DNA from: Chloroflexota bacterium
GTDB lineage: Bacteria; Chloroflexota; Limnocylindria; Limnocylindrales; CSP1-4
Direction: 5' to 3'
Length of the DNA: 64,000 nt
Assembly: GCA_021783095.1 (NCBI GenBank)
Contig: JAJXUG010000008.1
Coordinates: forward strand, 1 to 64,000
Each line of letters starts with the position of its first letter. The stretch's first letter is position 1. Position numbers and translations under genes: made by a program. The notes beneath the pieces were generated by a model. That model made no database searches, was not told the origin of the DNA, and worked only from the letters and a program-made list of their open reading frames with translations. Of the stretch, positions 35,130-46,324 are shown one piece after another.

Positions 35130-37079
35130 TTGGCCGTCGGCGTCGTGGCCGAGATCAAGGGCCGCCTCCCCGTCGCGGACGTGGTGGGGGAGACCGTCCA
35201 GCTGAAGAAGGCCGGCACCACCCTCAAGGGCCTGTGCCCGTTCCACGGCGAGAAGACCCCGAGCTTCGTCGTGACGCCCGCCCGCGACACCTGGCACTGC
35301 TTCGGCTGCAGCAAGCACGGCGACATCTTCACGTTCCTGATGGAGCGCGACGGCCTGGCCTTCCCCGAGGCGCTCGCCCAGCTGGCCGCTCGCGCCGGCG
35401 TGGAGCTCGACGAGCGCACGAAGCGCGAAGACGCGAGGAACGCCCGTCTGCGCGAGGTCATGGAGGCGGCGATCGCCTTCTACCACGCGGTCCTGGTGAG
35501 ATCCAAGCAGGGCGAAGCCGCGCTCGGGTACCTGCGCGGCCGGGGCTTCACCGACGAGATCATCGAGAAGCAGCAGCTGGGCTGGGCGCCGGGCGGCTGG
35601 GACACGCTGGGCCGAAACCTCGCCCGCAAGCGCCAGGTCACGCCGCAGGACCTCCTGGACGCGGGCCTCGCCAGCCCCCGCCAGCGCGGCGGCGGCGTGT
35701 ACGACCGCTTCCGCGAGCGCGTCATCTTCCCCATCCGCGACCAGAACGGCCATGCGGTGGGCCTCGGAGGACGAATCCTCGGCAAGGAGGGGACCGACGA
35801 GGACGGCCGCGACCACGGCCCGAAATACCTCAACTCGCCGGCCACCCCGCTGTTCGACAAGAGCCGCACCCTGTACCTCATCGACCGCGCCAAGTCGGCC
35901 ATCCGCAAGACCGGCCAGGCCGTCATCGTCGAGGGCTACACCGACGCGCTGATGGCCCACCAGGGCGGCTTCGAGAACGTCGTGGCCAGCCTGGGAACCG
36001 CGCTCACGCCCGGGCAGGTCGCGCTGATCACCAGGTACGCGAAGCGGATCGCGCTCGCGTACGACGTCGACGCGGCCGGCGAGAAGGCCGGCACGTTCGG
36101 CGCCACCGCGCTCGAGGAGCTGATCCGCCAGCTGGCGCGCGACGACTCCGGCGTCGAGCTCGACGACGTGCGCGTGGTCCGGCTGCCGGAGGGCAAGGAC
36201 CCCGACGAGGTGGTCCGCGACGAGCCCGACCGCTGGCGCGAGGAGGTCCGGACCGCCCGCCCGATCGTCGACCACCTGATCGACGTCCACGCGCGCGCCC
36301 ACGACCTGCGCACCCCCGGCGGCCAGGCCCGCTTCGTCGACGCGGTGCTGCCGATCATCCGCAACCTGCCCAACCCGGTCATGCGCGACGCCTACCTCGC
36401 CCGCGTCCGACAGGTCAGCGGGGTGGAGGAGCGCACGCTGCTCGAGGCGATGCACCGCCGCACGGACCGCGAGGGCGGCCGCCAGGACGGCCGCGACGGC
36501 CGCGACCGCTTCAGCGCCGAGGCCGTCACCGGCGCTGCCGACGCGCTGCCGGTCAAGGACATCCTGCGCGGCGTGTCGCCCACCGAGCAGCGCCTCCTCC
36601 GCCTCGTCCTGCTCGTCCCCGAGGCGCACGACCAGCTGCTCGACGGCCTCGGCCCGGACCGCCTCCCGTCCCAGGTCGCCCGGGAGCTCTTCCGCGCGGT
36701 CGTCGAGTCGCGCGCCCCGGACGACCACGGCGTGCGGCCGGCCTGGTCGCTCTCGAAGGTGCTCGAGGGCACCGATCCCGAGAGCCGCGCCCTGGGCCAG
36801 GCGCTCGTGTCGCGCGAGGGCCCTGACCCGCGTGACCTCACGGACCGCTCCCTCGCCTACGAGGTGGAGCGCCTGATCCTCGAGCTCGAGGACGCCGAGT
36901 GGCACGAGCGCTCGGCGTTCAACCACGACGCCACCGCCGAGGCCGAGCGCGACGGCGACCGCGAGGTCGTCGACCGCCTCCTCCTCGAGCGTCGCGCCCT
37001 CAACGAGCAGCGCCGGTCGCTCGACCGGCGACGCAACGACACGCGCCTCCTGGGCCGAGCGGAGGTGCCGGCCCGCTGA
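35130..37079 (+). CDS. dnaG: DNA primase
   Basis: A 649-residue primase. CHC2 zinc finger (LCPFHGEKTPSF...WHCFGCSKHGD), the catalytic RNA-polymerase core (YLRGRGFTDEIIEKQQLGWAP; FRERVIFPIRDQNGHAVGLGGR; KYLNSPATPLFDKS), a Toprim domain (VIVEGYTDALMAHQGG and ALAYDVDAAGEKA), and a helical C-terminal helicase-binding region. I chose TTG 35130 because GGAG precedes it and the protein then starts like other DnaG sequences; GTG 35052 would add 26 residues and start almost at the transcript end. It makes primers at the replication fork. rpoD follows after 97 bp, an ancient macromolecular-synthesis operon arrangement. Confidence 0.95.
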   Translation: MAVGVVAEIKGRLPVADVVGETVQLKKAGTTLKGLCPFHGEKTPSFVVTPARDTWHCFGCSKHGDIFTFLMERDGLAFPEALAQLAARAGVELDERTKREDARNARLREVMEAAIAFYHAVLVRSKQGEAALGYLRGRGFTDEIIEKQQLGWAPGGWDTLGRNLARKRQVTPQDLLDAGLASPRQRGGGVYDRFRERVIFPIRDQNGHAVGLGGRILGKEGTDEDGRDHGPKYLNSPATPLFDKSRTLYLIDRAKSAIRKTGQAVIVEGYTDALMAHQGGFENVVASLGTALTPGQVALITRYAKRIALAYDVDAAGEKAGTFGATALEELIRQLARDDSGVELDDVRVVRLPEGKDPDEVVRDEPDRWREEVRTARPIVDHLIDVHARAHDLRTPGGQARFVDAVLPIIRNLPNPVMRDAYLARVRQVSGVEERTLLEAMHRRTDREGGRQDGRDGRDRFSAEAVTGAADALPVKDILRGVSPTEQRLLRLVLLVPEAHDQLLDGLGPDRLPSQVARELFRAVVESRAPDDHGVRPAWSLSKVLEGTDPESRALGQALVSREGPDPRDLTDRSLAYEVERLILELEDAEWHERSAFNHDATAEAERDGDREVVDRLLLERRALNEQRRSLDRRRNDTRLLGRAEVPAR

Positions 37080-37176
37080 CAGCCCCCGCGACCACGCCAA
37101 CGCCGTTCCGCCTCATCCGTGAGCGATCCCAGCGCCCCTGCGTCCCCACAGCGATACATCCGGAGGTCCCGCGGCC

Positions 37177-39168
<1,992 letters not shown>

Positions 39169-39346
39169 GGGCGACCACGGGGCAAGCCGCGCTCGTTGGA
39201 CGGATCGGCGGGCGGGGCGCATGCTGGCGCTTCTGGATGAGGCGCGAGCCGACGCCCATCCCGTGGGCGTCCCGCCGGGCGGCTTCAACCGCCGACTCTC
39301 CTCACGCAGTGGCGGCACATCGCGCAGCCGCGCAAGGAGGTCGGCC

Positions 39347-40096
39347 ATGTCCGTCTCGGCAAGCCCCGATCTGTCAGACCCGGGCCCTCGGGGGCCCTTC
39401 GAGCACAGCACTGTCCCAGCGCGCCAGCTCCGGATCCTCGTCGTGGACGACCACGAGGTGGTCCGGCGCGGCCTGGTCGCGTTCCTCGATCGGAGGGAGC
39501 AGTTCCAGGTCGTGGCCGAGGCGGGGAGCTGCGCCGAGGCCATCGCGCAGGCGCGGCGGTTCCGACCCGATCTCGCGCTGCTCGACATCTCGCTCCCCGA
39601 CGGTCCCGGGACGGTGGCCTGCCGCTCCCTGCTCGACGAGTTCCCTGACCTGCTCGTCGTGTTCCTCACGAGCTCGCCCGACGAGGTCGACGTGTTCGCC
39701 GCCATCACCGCCGGCGCACGCGGCTACGTCCTCAAGCAGACGCGGTCGGCTGCGCTGGTGCGGACGATCGAGGCCGTCGCGCGAGGCGAGTCCCTGTTCG
39801 ATGCGGCCGTGACCGGCATGGTGCTCGATCGCGTGCGGCGCATCGCAACCGGGGGGTACCCGGACGACCTGGCGGGCCTCACCGCGCGCGAGCTCGAGAT
39901 CGTGCCGCTGATCGCCGCCGGGCAGACGAACAAGGAGATCGCCGCCGCGGTGTTCCTCTCGGATCGGACCGTGAAGAACTACGTCAGCTCGATCCTGGCC
40001 AAGCTCGGCCTGAGCCATCGCGCCCAGGTGCCCGGCTACATCGCCACCCACGACGTCGGTCGGCTGGGGCCGAATCGCGCGGCGACCAAGCGCTGA
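39347..40096 (+). CDS. LuxR-type response regulator (DevR/DosR-like)
   Basis: A 249-residue protein. Receiver domain after a 27-residue lead: ILVVDDHEVVRRGLVAFLDRREQFQVV, DLALLDISLPDGPG, and K in GYVLKQTRSA. HTH: LTARELEIVPLIAAGQTNKEIAAAVFLSDRTVKNYVSSILAKLGL. DevR-like spacing and the DISLPDG motif suggest a redox or dormancy-type regulator; no kinase is adjacent. The ATG at 39347 is preceded by AAGGAGG (39334-39340), which decides the start against a longer reading from 39221. Confidence 0.88.
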   Translation: MSVSASPDLSDPGPRGPFEHSTVPARQLRILVVDDHEVVRRGLVAFLDRREQFQVVAEAGSCAEAIAQARRFRPDLALLDISLPDGPGTVACRSLLDEFPDLLVVFLTSSPDEVDVFAAITAGARGYVLKQTRSAALVRTIEAVARGESLFDAAVTGMVLDRVRRIATGGYPDDLAGLTARELEIVPLIAAGQTNKEIAAAVFLSDRTVKNYVSSILAKLGLSHRAQVPGYIATHDVGRLGPNRAATKR

Positions 40097-40161
40097 TCGC
40101 AGCCGCCCTGCGGCCCGGCGCGAGGCGGCATCCGCCGACGAGACACCCCGTTGCGCGAGAC

Positions 40162-40194
40162 CGCCCCGGCGAGAGGGGGGTCCACGCCGGGGCG
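40162..40194. terminator. 10-bp GC stem after the LuxR-type gene
   Basis: CGCCCCGGCG (40162-40171) and its exact complement CGCCGGGGCG (40185-40194) enclose a 13-nt loop 65 bp after the regulator stop. It is probably a terminator, without a T tract. Confidence 0.5.
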
Positions 40195-40292
40195 CTCCCA
40201 GCGTAGGCGGCCGGCTCACGCGCTGACTTTCGGCAGGGCGTCCTGCTCCCAGTTCGCGGCGGGCGCCGGCGATCCCCGGTAGTCTCCCGCGC

Positions 40293-40613
40293 ATGTCGTC
40301 CCAATACGCGCTGTTCCTCACGCTCACCGCGCTCGCCGTCGTGCTCGGGATCGCGGCCACGCAGGTCGTGGCGCGCCTCGGCGGGGGCCCGCGCAACGTC
40401 CTCGCCCACGTGTTCCCCGTGCTGACCGGGTTCGCCACGATGGGGGCGCTGGGCCACGCGCTGGGCGCGCACTTCGGGCCCACGGTGCCGTTGTACGGCT
40501 TCGAGATCTCGCTGCCCTGGGACATGGCGATCGGGTTCGGGGGCGGGCTCGTCGGCGCCGCCATCCAGGTCGCTGTGGTTCGGGCGCTCCGGCGTCGGTC
40601 TCCGTCAGCCTGA
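40293..40613 (+). CDS. hypothetical three-helix membrane protein
   Basis: A 106-residue protein with three hydrophobic segments (6-28, 38-60, 73-98) and a basic C-terminus (RALRRRSPSA). There are no recognised motifs. The ATG is seven bases after TAGTCT (40280-40285), suggesting a leaderless transcript. It is convergent with the rhodanese gene. Confidence 0.65.
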   Translation: MSSQYALFLTLTALAVVLGIAATQVVARLGGGPRNVLAHVFPVLTGFATMGALGHALGAHFGPTVPLYGFEISLPWDMAIGFGGGLVGAAIQVAVVRALRRRSPSA

Positions 40614-40653
40614 GCCCGATCTGCCCTGACGCCGGCCTCCTCAGGATCACCCG

Positions 40654-41484
40654 TCAGGCGGGCATCGCCCCCGGCTCGTCGCCGGTCGCCACCGGCATGC
40701 CGGCGCGCGTCCAGTCGCTGTACGAGCCCTCGTACAGGAGGGGAGCGGGCAGTCCGGCGATCCGCATCGCCAGCGCGGCGTGGCAGGCGTTGACGCCGCT
40801 GCCGCAGCTGGTCACCACCTCGTCCCCCAGCGGGGCGAACCGCTCGCGCAGCGGCTCGGGGGTGAGGAACCGTCCGTCGGGGCCGAGGTTGCCCGGCAGC
40901 GGCAGGTTCACCGCGCTCGGGATGTGGCCCGCATAGGCGTCCACGGGCTCGAGGTCGCCGCGGTACCGCTCGTGGGCGCGGACATCGACGAGGCCGACGC
41001 TCCCCAGGCGCGAAGCCAGCGTCGCGCGGTCGATCACGCGGCTCCAGCGCCCCCGGAGCGTGAGGCGGCCAGGGGTGGGCGCTGCGATCGCCGTCGTGAC
41101 GGGCAGCCCGGACTCGGACCAGGCGACGAGGCCGCCGTCGAGGACGCGGATCGACTGATGCCCGAGGTCGTCGAGCATCCACCACAGGCGGGCCGCGATC
41201 GTCCCTCCGACATCGTCGTACACCACCACGTCCGCATCGTCGGCCACGCCCAGCTCCGCCATCCGCTGCGCGAACGCGGCCGGCTCGGGGAGGGGGTGGC
41301 GGCCCGGGCCGCCGGGCGCCGTGAGGTCACGGTCGAGATCGACCCAGACCGCGCCCGGCAGGTGCCCCTCGAGGTAGTCGCGGTGGCCCCGGCCGGGCTC
41401 CGTCAGCCACCAGCGCACGTCCAGCAGCCGGAGCGCGGGGTCGTCAAGACGTTCGGCGAGCGTCTCCGGGGAGATCAGGCACAT
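40654..41484 (-). CDS. thiosulfate/3-mercaptopyruvate sulfurtransferase (tandem rhodanese)
   Basis: A 276-residue two-domain rhodanese. The inactive N-terminal domain holds LLDVRWWL, GHLPGAVWVDLD and VVVYDD. The C-terminal domain has LVDVRAHERYRG, GHIPSAVNLP and the active cysteine C227 in VTSCGSGVNACHAAL. CGSG(V/I) loops are usual in SseA/mercaptopyruvate-type enzymes. It transfers sulfane sulfur in the cytoplasm. The ATG is six bases from TATGCT on the minus strand (41496-41491), so it is probably leaderless. It is divergent from tRNA-Asn. Confidence 0.92.
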   Translation of the reverse strand: MCLISPETLAERLDDPALRLLDVRWWLTEPGRGHRDYLEGHLPGAVWVDLDRDLTAPGGPGRHPLPEPAAFAQRMAELGVADDADVVVYDDVGGTIAARLWWMLDDLGHQSIRVLDGGLVAWSESGLPVTTAIAAPTPGRLTLRGRWSRVIDRATLASRLGSVGLVDVRAHERYRGDLEPVDAYAGHIPSAVNLPLPGNLGPDGRFLTPEPLRERFAPLGDEVVTSCGSGVNACHAALAMRIAGLPAPLLYEGSYSDWTRAGMPVATGDEPGAMPA

Positions 41485-41550
41485 GCGCGGAGCATACCCG
41501 CGGGGGCGGTCTTGCCGGGCCTCCTCGGGCCCTCGTCGGCGGTCGCGTCC

Positions 41551-41559
41551 TGCTATGAT
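41551..41559 (+). promoter_or_regulatory. extended -10 promoter of tRNA-Asn
   Basis: TGCTATGAT is an extended -10 element (TGN-TATGAT) 29 bp before the tRNA 5' end. No convincing -35 box lies 16-18 bp upstream, as expected for extended -10 promoters. Confidence 0.55.
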
Positions 41560-41588
41560 CCCGCCTCGGCGCCGCGAGGCGTCATCGC

Positions 41589-41664
41589 TCCGGCGTAGCT
41601 CAGTTGGTAGAGCGGGTGACTGTTAATCACTTGGTCGTAGGTTCGAGTCCTACCGCCGGAGCCA
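41589..41664 (+). tRNA. tRNA-Asn (anticodon GUU), CCA encoded
   Basis: The acceptor stem TCCGGCG (41589-41595) pairs with CGCCGGA (41654-41660), followed by discriminator G and encoded CCA. The D arm contains GCTCAGTTGGTAGAGC, the anticodon loop is CTGTTAA with anticodon GTT, and the T arm is GTAGGTTCGAGTCCTAC. All stems pair. Its 3' end is duplicated at 54746, consistent with use as an integration site. Confidence 0.97.
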
Positions 41665-41684
41665 GCTACCTCTGGGTAGCACGT
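41653..41684. repeat. left copy of a 32-bp direct repeat (candidate att site)
   Basis: The last 12 bases of tRNA-Asn plus 20 bases of flank match 54746-54777 in 31 of 32 positions (T41673 versus C54766). It is read as the tRNA-side attachment site of a 13.1-kb island. Confidence 0.65.
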
Positions 41685-42407
41685 TTACCCAGGCGAGTCC
41701 CAGCACGAATCCGCTGATTCGCCGCGGCTACTGCGCGACGGCGCGTGTTAGGTTCGGTCCGCTTCGCCTCCCGCCGGTCCGTCGATCAGGAGCGCCAGTA
41801 GAGCAGCGAGGGCGAAGCATCTCGCGCTCGAGCTGCCCAGTCGCGACCCACCCCGTCGTCGTCGCCCGCACCGCCTGGACACGCCAACGGGGCACCGCCC
41901 CGCCACGCGTGAATCCCGAGTTCGGTGCTCGAGCTGGCCGCCATCGTCGCCGGTCCATCGACACCGGGGTCTTGATCCCGCGCAAGGCGGACTCCGGCCA
42001 GAGGTCCCGGCCGGCGACCTCAAGCAGACCACGTGCCCCAGCTTCGCGCGCGAAGGTCAATGGCCCGCCCACGGTGAGGCGGTGCACGCCCGACGACGTC
42101 GGGCCAGCGCGCCGAGGGCAGCCGGCAGCGACCGCGTGGCCAGTCGGCGGAGTCGGTCGCCGCCATCATCCTTGGGGAGCAGCCGGTGGAACCGCTCGGC
42201 CGGCCGGCATAGGCATCCCTGCCTACTTGCCGGGGGCGCGGGCACCGCGCATCCTGCGGGTGCGGCCCAGGCGTAGCCCGTGGCCGAGAGGAGGCAACGG
42301 TGGGTTGGGGGAGGGCCTCCCGCGTGAACGACCGGCGGCGCGCTGCCAGCGCCGCCCTCGGGTGCAGCGATCCGAGGCCCGCCGGGGCTCACCATCGCCT
42401 CAGCGTC
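41685..42407. other. tRNA-proximal island DNA, no gene supported
   Basis: 723 bp with several open frames on both strands but none with family sequence, ribosome site or consistent codon use. It may be decayed island DNA. Confidence 0.4.
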
Positions 42408-42899
42408 ATGCGGATGCTGCTCGGGCTGCTGGCAGTGGCGCTCATCGTCAGCGCCTGCCGCGCAGGGCCCGGCCCCGACCACTACGCGACGGTCCTGGAC
42501 GGCCTAGGCGTGCCTTCCGCCTGGGAGCTCGTCCACACGACCGTCTTCTCGCTGACCGGCCCGGACCACGCGGTGGACCCCAGCCGCTCGCAGGACGACA
42601 TCGGCTGCTTCGAGCCTCCGTGCCCGCGACTGATCCGCTACTACATTGTCGACGGCCCGGGCTCCGACATCCTCGCGTCCGCGAGGGGCCTCCTCTCGGA
42701 CGCCGGCTTCACCATCGGGCACGAATCTGCGCCCGCGTGCGACCCGCCACCGGCCTACAACTCGTGCGGGATCGACGCCACGCGCGGCTCGGATTTCGTC
42801 GACATCACGATCTACAGGCCCGGCGTCTCGACCGCGGGGATCGGGAGCAGCGACCCCTCCAGGGTCGTGGTCACGGTCGAGGCGCGCCTCAACGAGTAG
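42408..42899 (+). CDS. hypothetical lipoprotein
   Basis: A 163-residue exported protein with signal MRMLLGLLAVALIVSACRAG (lipobox VSAC, C17). The mature part has cysteines in CFEPPCPRL and CDPPPAYNSC that may pair, and alternating strand-like segments (RVVVTVEARL at the end). I do not recognise the family. It precedes the large cutinase-type gene by 33 bp, so both may be expressed together. Sequence upstream of 42408 in the same frame is not signal-like, which supports this start. Confidence 0.7.
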   Translation: MRMLLGLLAVALIVSACRAGPGPDHYATVLDGLGVPSAWELVHTTVFSLTGPDHAVDPSRSQDDIGCFEPPCPRLIRYYIVDGPGSDILASARGLLSDAGFTIGHESAPACDPPPAYNSCGIDATRGSDFVDITIYRPGVSTAGIGSSDPSRVVVTVEARLNE

Positions 42900-42932
42900 C
42901 CCACCAGACGACTGCCAGCAAGGGGGAGAAGG

Positions 42933-45900
42933 ATGTCACGGTCTCGGCGTCATCAGGTCCTTGCGCTCGCGCTCAGCCTGGTGCTCAACGCGTCGATATC
43001 CGCCATCGCGCCGGTGGCCCTGGTGAGGGCGGACACGCCATGCGGCGACGTGCTGGTCATCTACGCACGCGGTTCGACCTATCAGCCCAACGGATCCGAC
43101 TTCCAAGCGTTCTACGGCTCCGATGCCCACCCCACGGCGGGGATCGTCCCGCACGTCAACCGCAACGATGTCGCGATCAACTCGTATCAGCTGGGCGACA
43201 ACGGCGGCTATGGCGGGTTCCGGTACGACGCCGTGGGCGACATCGCGACGCTCGCCTCGAGCGTCCTCCCGTTCCTGCCGGGCAGCGCGTACGCCAACAG
43301 CGTCGCCCAGGGGGTGGGCGAGCTCCACGCCTACCTCGCCGACCGAGCAGCGGCCTGCCCGGGCGAGGTGTACGTCCTCGGGGGCTGGTCGCAGGGAGCC
43401 CAGGTGGTCGGCACGGCGCTCGAGGGCCTCGACCGGAGCGTCCGCGACCGGATCGCCTACACGGCCCTGTTCGGCGACCCCAAGCTTGACACCGGGAACG
43501 TCCGGGCCCCCTTCGGCACGACCTCCTTCTGGTCCGCCTGTACGCCGGCCACGTCCAGCCCTCCCTGGAAGCGCTGGGACGACTGCGCGATCGCCGGCGG
43601 ATACCTGGAGGCGCGGACCCCGTACGTCCCCGACGACATGCGCCTCCGGGTCGGGTCGTGGTGTGAGGAGGTCCACCCGCTGAACCTCCCGGGCGCGGGC
43701 GACGGCGTCTGCGACGGCTTCACCGGCGACCTCATCGCCTCCACGTTCGGTCTCCTGGGGCAGCCGCACTACCACGCCGCCTACCTGCAGCCCGGCGGCG
43801 GCATGGACCAGGCGGCGGTGGAGGTCGCGGAGACGTTGCAGGTCTTCCTGCCTGCACACGCCGCGAGCTTCGACACCAGCAGGTTCGCCCTCGTGGGCGG
43901 GCCCGCGGGGGCCGACCTGGCGATCGTCTTCGACACGACCGGCAGCATGTGGAACGCGATCGCCGACGCGCAGGCACAGGCGACGGCGGTCGCCCAGCAG
44001 TGGCTGACCTTCTTCCCCGGCGGCCGGGTCGCGCTCGTCGACTTCAAGGACCAGGGCGACCCCTACGTCGCCCGCGTCGACCTCGGCCTGACCGGCAACA
44101 TCGGCGACTTCCAGAACGCCGTGAACCAGCTGACCGCCACGGGCGGCGGGGACACGCCGGAGGCCCAGCTCAGCGGCGTCATGGCCGCCCTCGACGGGCT
44201 CGACTGGAAGGCGGGCGCCACCAAGGCCGAGATCGTCATCACCGACGCCCCCGGCAAGGACCCGGAGCCGGTGACCGGGTACACGCGCGACCAGGTCGCG
44301 CAGCACGCCCGCGAGATCGACCCGGTCGCGGTCTACGGCGTCAACGTCGGCACGGACCAGTCCGCGACCGACTTCTTCGGGCCGCTGACCGCGGGCACGG
44401 CCGGCCAGGTCCTCGTCGTCCAGCCCGGCCAGACCCTCGGGGACGCCTTGTTCGCGGTCCTCAACATCGTCCATCTCAAGCCCGTCGCCACGCTCAACGA
44501 CGCCTACATCGGCGAGACCGGGACGGCGATCCACTTCAGCGCCGAGGGCTCCTTCGACCCCGACGGCGAGCTCGTCAGCTACGAGTGGGACTTCGACAAC
44601 GACGGCACCGTCGACGCCACGACGACCGACCCGTTCGTCGACCACCTGTATCCGGGGGACTTCAACGGGGTCGCCTCGGTCCGGGTCGTCTCGTCTGACG
44701 GCGGCTCCGCCATTGCGACCGCGACCGTCCGGGTCATGACCGAGGCCTCGCTCGCGGCGCTGATGCCCGCCGCGCCGACGTCGGCCGCGGCGTCCGCGAC
44801 AGGGCCTAGCCAGGTCACCCTGACCTGGACGCCGGCGGCCTCCGACCGCGCGGTCGCCTACCTCGTCACGCTCGCCGACGGCACCCCGCTCGCCGGGGTG
44901 CTCGCGGCCGACCCGCACTCGGTCGTCGTCGACGGCGTCGACTTGGGCTCGCCGGTGAGTTTCCGCGTCGTCGCCCAGAATGACTACGGCAACAGCGCCG
45001 CGGCGGAGACCGCGCCGGTCGGCGGCGCTGGCTGGGGGCCGAGCGTCCGCGTGAATGATGTGGCGGGGAGCGCGATTTCGAGCGCACCAAGCGTGGCCCT
45101 CGGCCCCGACGGGGCCGGGTACGCGGTCTGGCCCGACTCCCGCGGGACGAGCCAGGACGTCTACTCCTCGCGACGCGACCAGGCCAGCGGGGCGTGGTCG
45201 GCGAACGTCAGGGTCAACGACGACACCGGCACGGCCCGCCAGTCCTCGCCCCGGATCGCCGTCGACGGCTCCGGCAACGCCTACGGCGTCTGGGACGACA
45301 CGCGCAACGGCGCCACCAACAGCGACATCTACTTCAGCAAGCGCCCGTCGGGCAGCGGGATCTGGGGCGCGAACCTCAAGGTCAACGACGACACGCAGAC
45401 GGCGCTCCAGATCGCGCCGTCCATCGGCGTGACCTCGTCCGGCGTGGCCACGGCGATCTGGATCGACCTTCGCAAGAACAAGAGGAACCTATGCTCGTCG
45501 ACGCTCCCGGCGGGCGGCTCCGCATGGGCCGCGAACCTGCAGATCACCGGGAACCAGACGTCGAACAAGGCGAGCCCCGACCTCGCAGTGGGGGCGGACG
45601 GCACCGCCTACGCCGCGTGGGCCGACGACCGGAACGGCAACAACGACATCTACTTCTCGAAGCTGACGCCGGGAGGAGTCTGGTCGGCGAACGTCAAGGT
45701 CAGCGACGACCCGGACAGCGCCAGGCAGGAGCAGCCGAGCGTGGCCGTCGACGCGGCCGGCAACGTCCTCGTCATCTGGGTCGACTACCGCTCCGGCGAC
45801 TATAATTCGGGCCTGGCCGAGGTCCGGGCGAGCCGCCTCGCCGCAGGCACTTCGACCTGGTCCGCGAGCGTCGCGGTTGCCGACGCGACCTCGAAACCGC

Positions 45901-46145
45901 TGAGGACGGACCTCGCGATCCGGCCTGACGGGCGGGCGCTCGCCGTATGGGAGGACGCGGCGACCGGGCAGTACGAGATCCGCTCATCGGAGCGTGATCC
46001 GTCCTCGGGCTCGTGGACCGCGCCCGTCGCGGCGAGCGAGGTCCCGGGATCGGACCTCGACCCGCAGGTCGCGTACTCCACGAGCCAGGCGCTGCTCGTG
46101 TACCAGAATGGAAGCGACATCTACGCCAGGAGGTCGGCCAACTGA
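42933..46145 (+). CDS. secreted cutinase-VWA-PKD-FN3-propeller fusion protein
   Basis: A 1070-residue exported protein. Signal peptide 1-33. Residues 36-285 are a cutinase/serine esterase domain: VLVIYARGS, nucleophile S153 in GGWSQGAQ, D257 in GDGVC, H281 in HYHAAYL, with paired cysteines. Residues about 325-510 are a von Willebrand A domain with MIDAS DTTGSM, GGGDTPEAQ and IVITDAPG. About 514-605 is a PKD domain (SFDPDGELVSYEWDFDNDG), about 612-698 a fibronectin III domain, and 701-1070 repeats of about 50 residues (VNDDTG..RQSSPRIAVDGSGNAYGVWDDTRNG..DIYFS) that should build a propeller. A GGGGGAG site precedes the ATG. Ester or lipid hydrolysis at an extracellular surface is inferred; there is no sorting signal at the C-terminus. 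Confidence 0.87.
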   Translation: MSRSRRHQVLALALSLVLNASISAIAPVALVRADTPCGDVLVIYARGSTYQPNGSDFQAFYGSDAHPTAGIVPHVNRNDVAINSYQLGDNGGYGGFRYDAVGDIATLASSVLPFLPGSAYANSVAQGVGELHAYLADRAAACPGEVYVLGGWSQGAQVVGTALEGLDRSVRDRIAYTALFGDPKLDTGNVRAPFGTTSFWSACTPATSSPPWKRWDDCAIAGGYLEARTPYVPDDMRLRVGSWCEEVHPLNLPGAGDGVCDGFTGDLIASTFGLLGQPHYHAAYLQPGGGMDQAAVEVAETLQVFLPAHAASFDTSRFALVGGPAGADLAIVFDTTGSMWNAIADAQAQATAVAQQWLTFFPGGRVALVDFKDQGDPYVARVDLGLTGNIGDFQNAVNQLTATGGGDTPEAQLSGVMAALDGLDWKAGATKAEIVITDAPGKDPEPVTGYTRDQVAQHAREIDPVAVYGVNVGTDQSATDFFGPLTAGTAGQVLVVQPGQTLGDALFAVLNIVHLKPVATLNDAYIGETGTAIHFSAEGSFDPDGELVSYEWDFDNDGTVDATTTDPFVDHLYPGDFNGVASVRVVSSDGGSAIATATVRVMTEASLAALMPAAPTSAAASATGPSQVTLTWTPAASDRAVAYLVTLADGTPLAGVLAADPHSVVVDGVDLGSPVSFRVVAQNDYGNSAAAETAPVGGAGWGPSVRVNDVAGSAISSAPSVALGPDGAGYAVWPDSRGTSQDVYSSRRDQASGAWSANVRVNDDTGTARQSSPRIAVDGSGNAYGVWDDTRNGATNSDIYFSKRPSGSGIWGANLKVNDDTQTALQIAPSIGVTSSGVATAIWIDLRKNKRNLCSSTLPAGGSAWAANLQITGNQTSNKASPDLAVGADGTAYAAWADDRNGNNDIYFSKLTPGGVWSANVKVSDDPDSARQEQPSVAVDAAGNVLVIWVDYRSGDYNSGLAEVRASRLAAGTSTWSASVAVADATSKPLRTDLAIRPDGRALAVWEDAATGQYEIRSSERDPSSGSWTAPVAASEVPGSDLDPQVAYSTSQALLVYQNGSDIYARRSAN

Positions 46146-46324
46146 GGTTGCGCGAGCGACCTACGGCTTCGCGAGGGCCGAGTTTCGCGGGTTGCCGGAC
46201 ATGCGGTCACCCCGCCCGCTCGAGCCACCTCTCGCTGCCGACTAGTGCGAACTTGAGCCTTCCTGAGCGGACGCTTGAGGTCGGTTATGGCGGTTCGACT
46301 TCTGTTCAAGCCGCCGACCCTCGG

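Noticed and set aside
41728..42087. 120-residue minus-strand frame after tRNA-Asn as an integrase fragment
   Set aside because: It reads through the tRNA-proximal region but has no catalytic or SAM-like core of tyrosine recombinases; composition is unlike real genes.
42936..44918. 660-residue minus-strand frame over the cutinase fusion gene
   Set aside because: Mirror of the Val/Asp/Gly-rich coding strand; no signal, motif or ribosome site.
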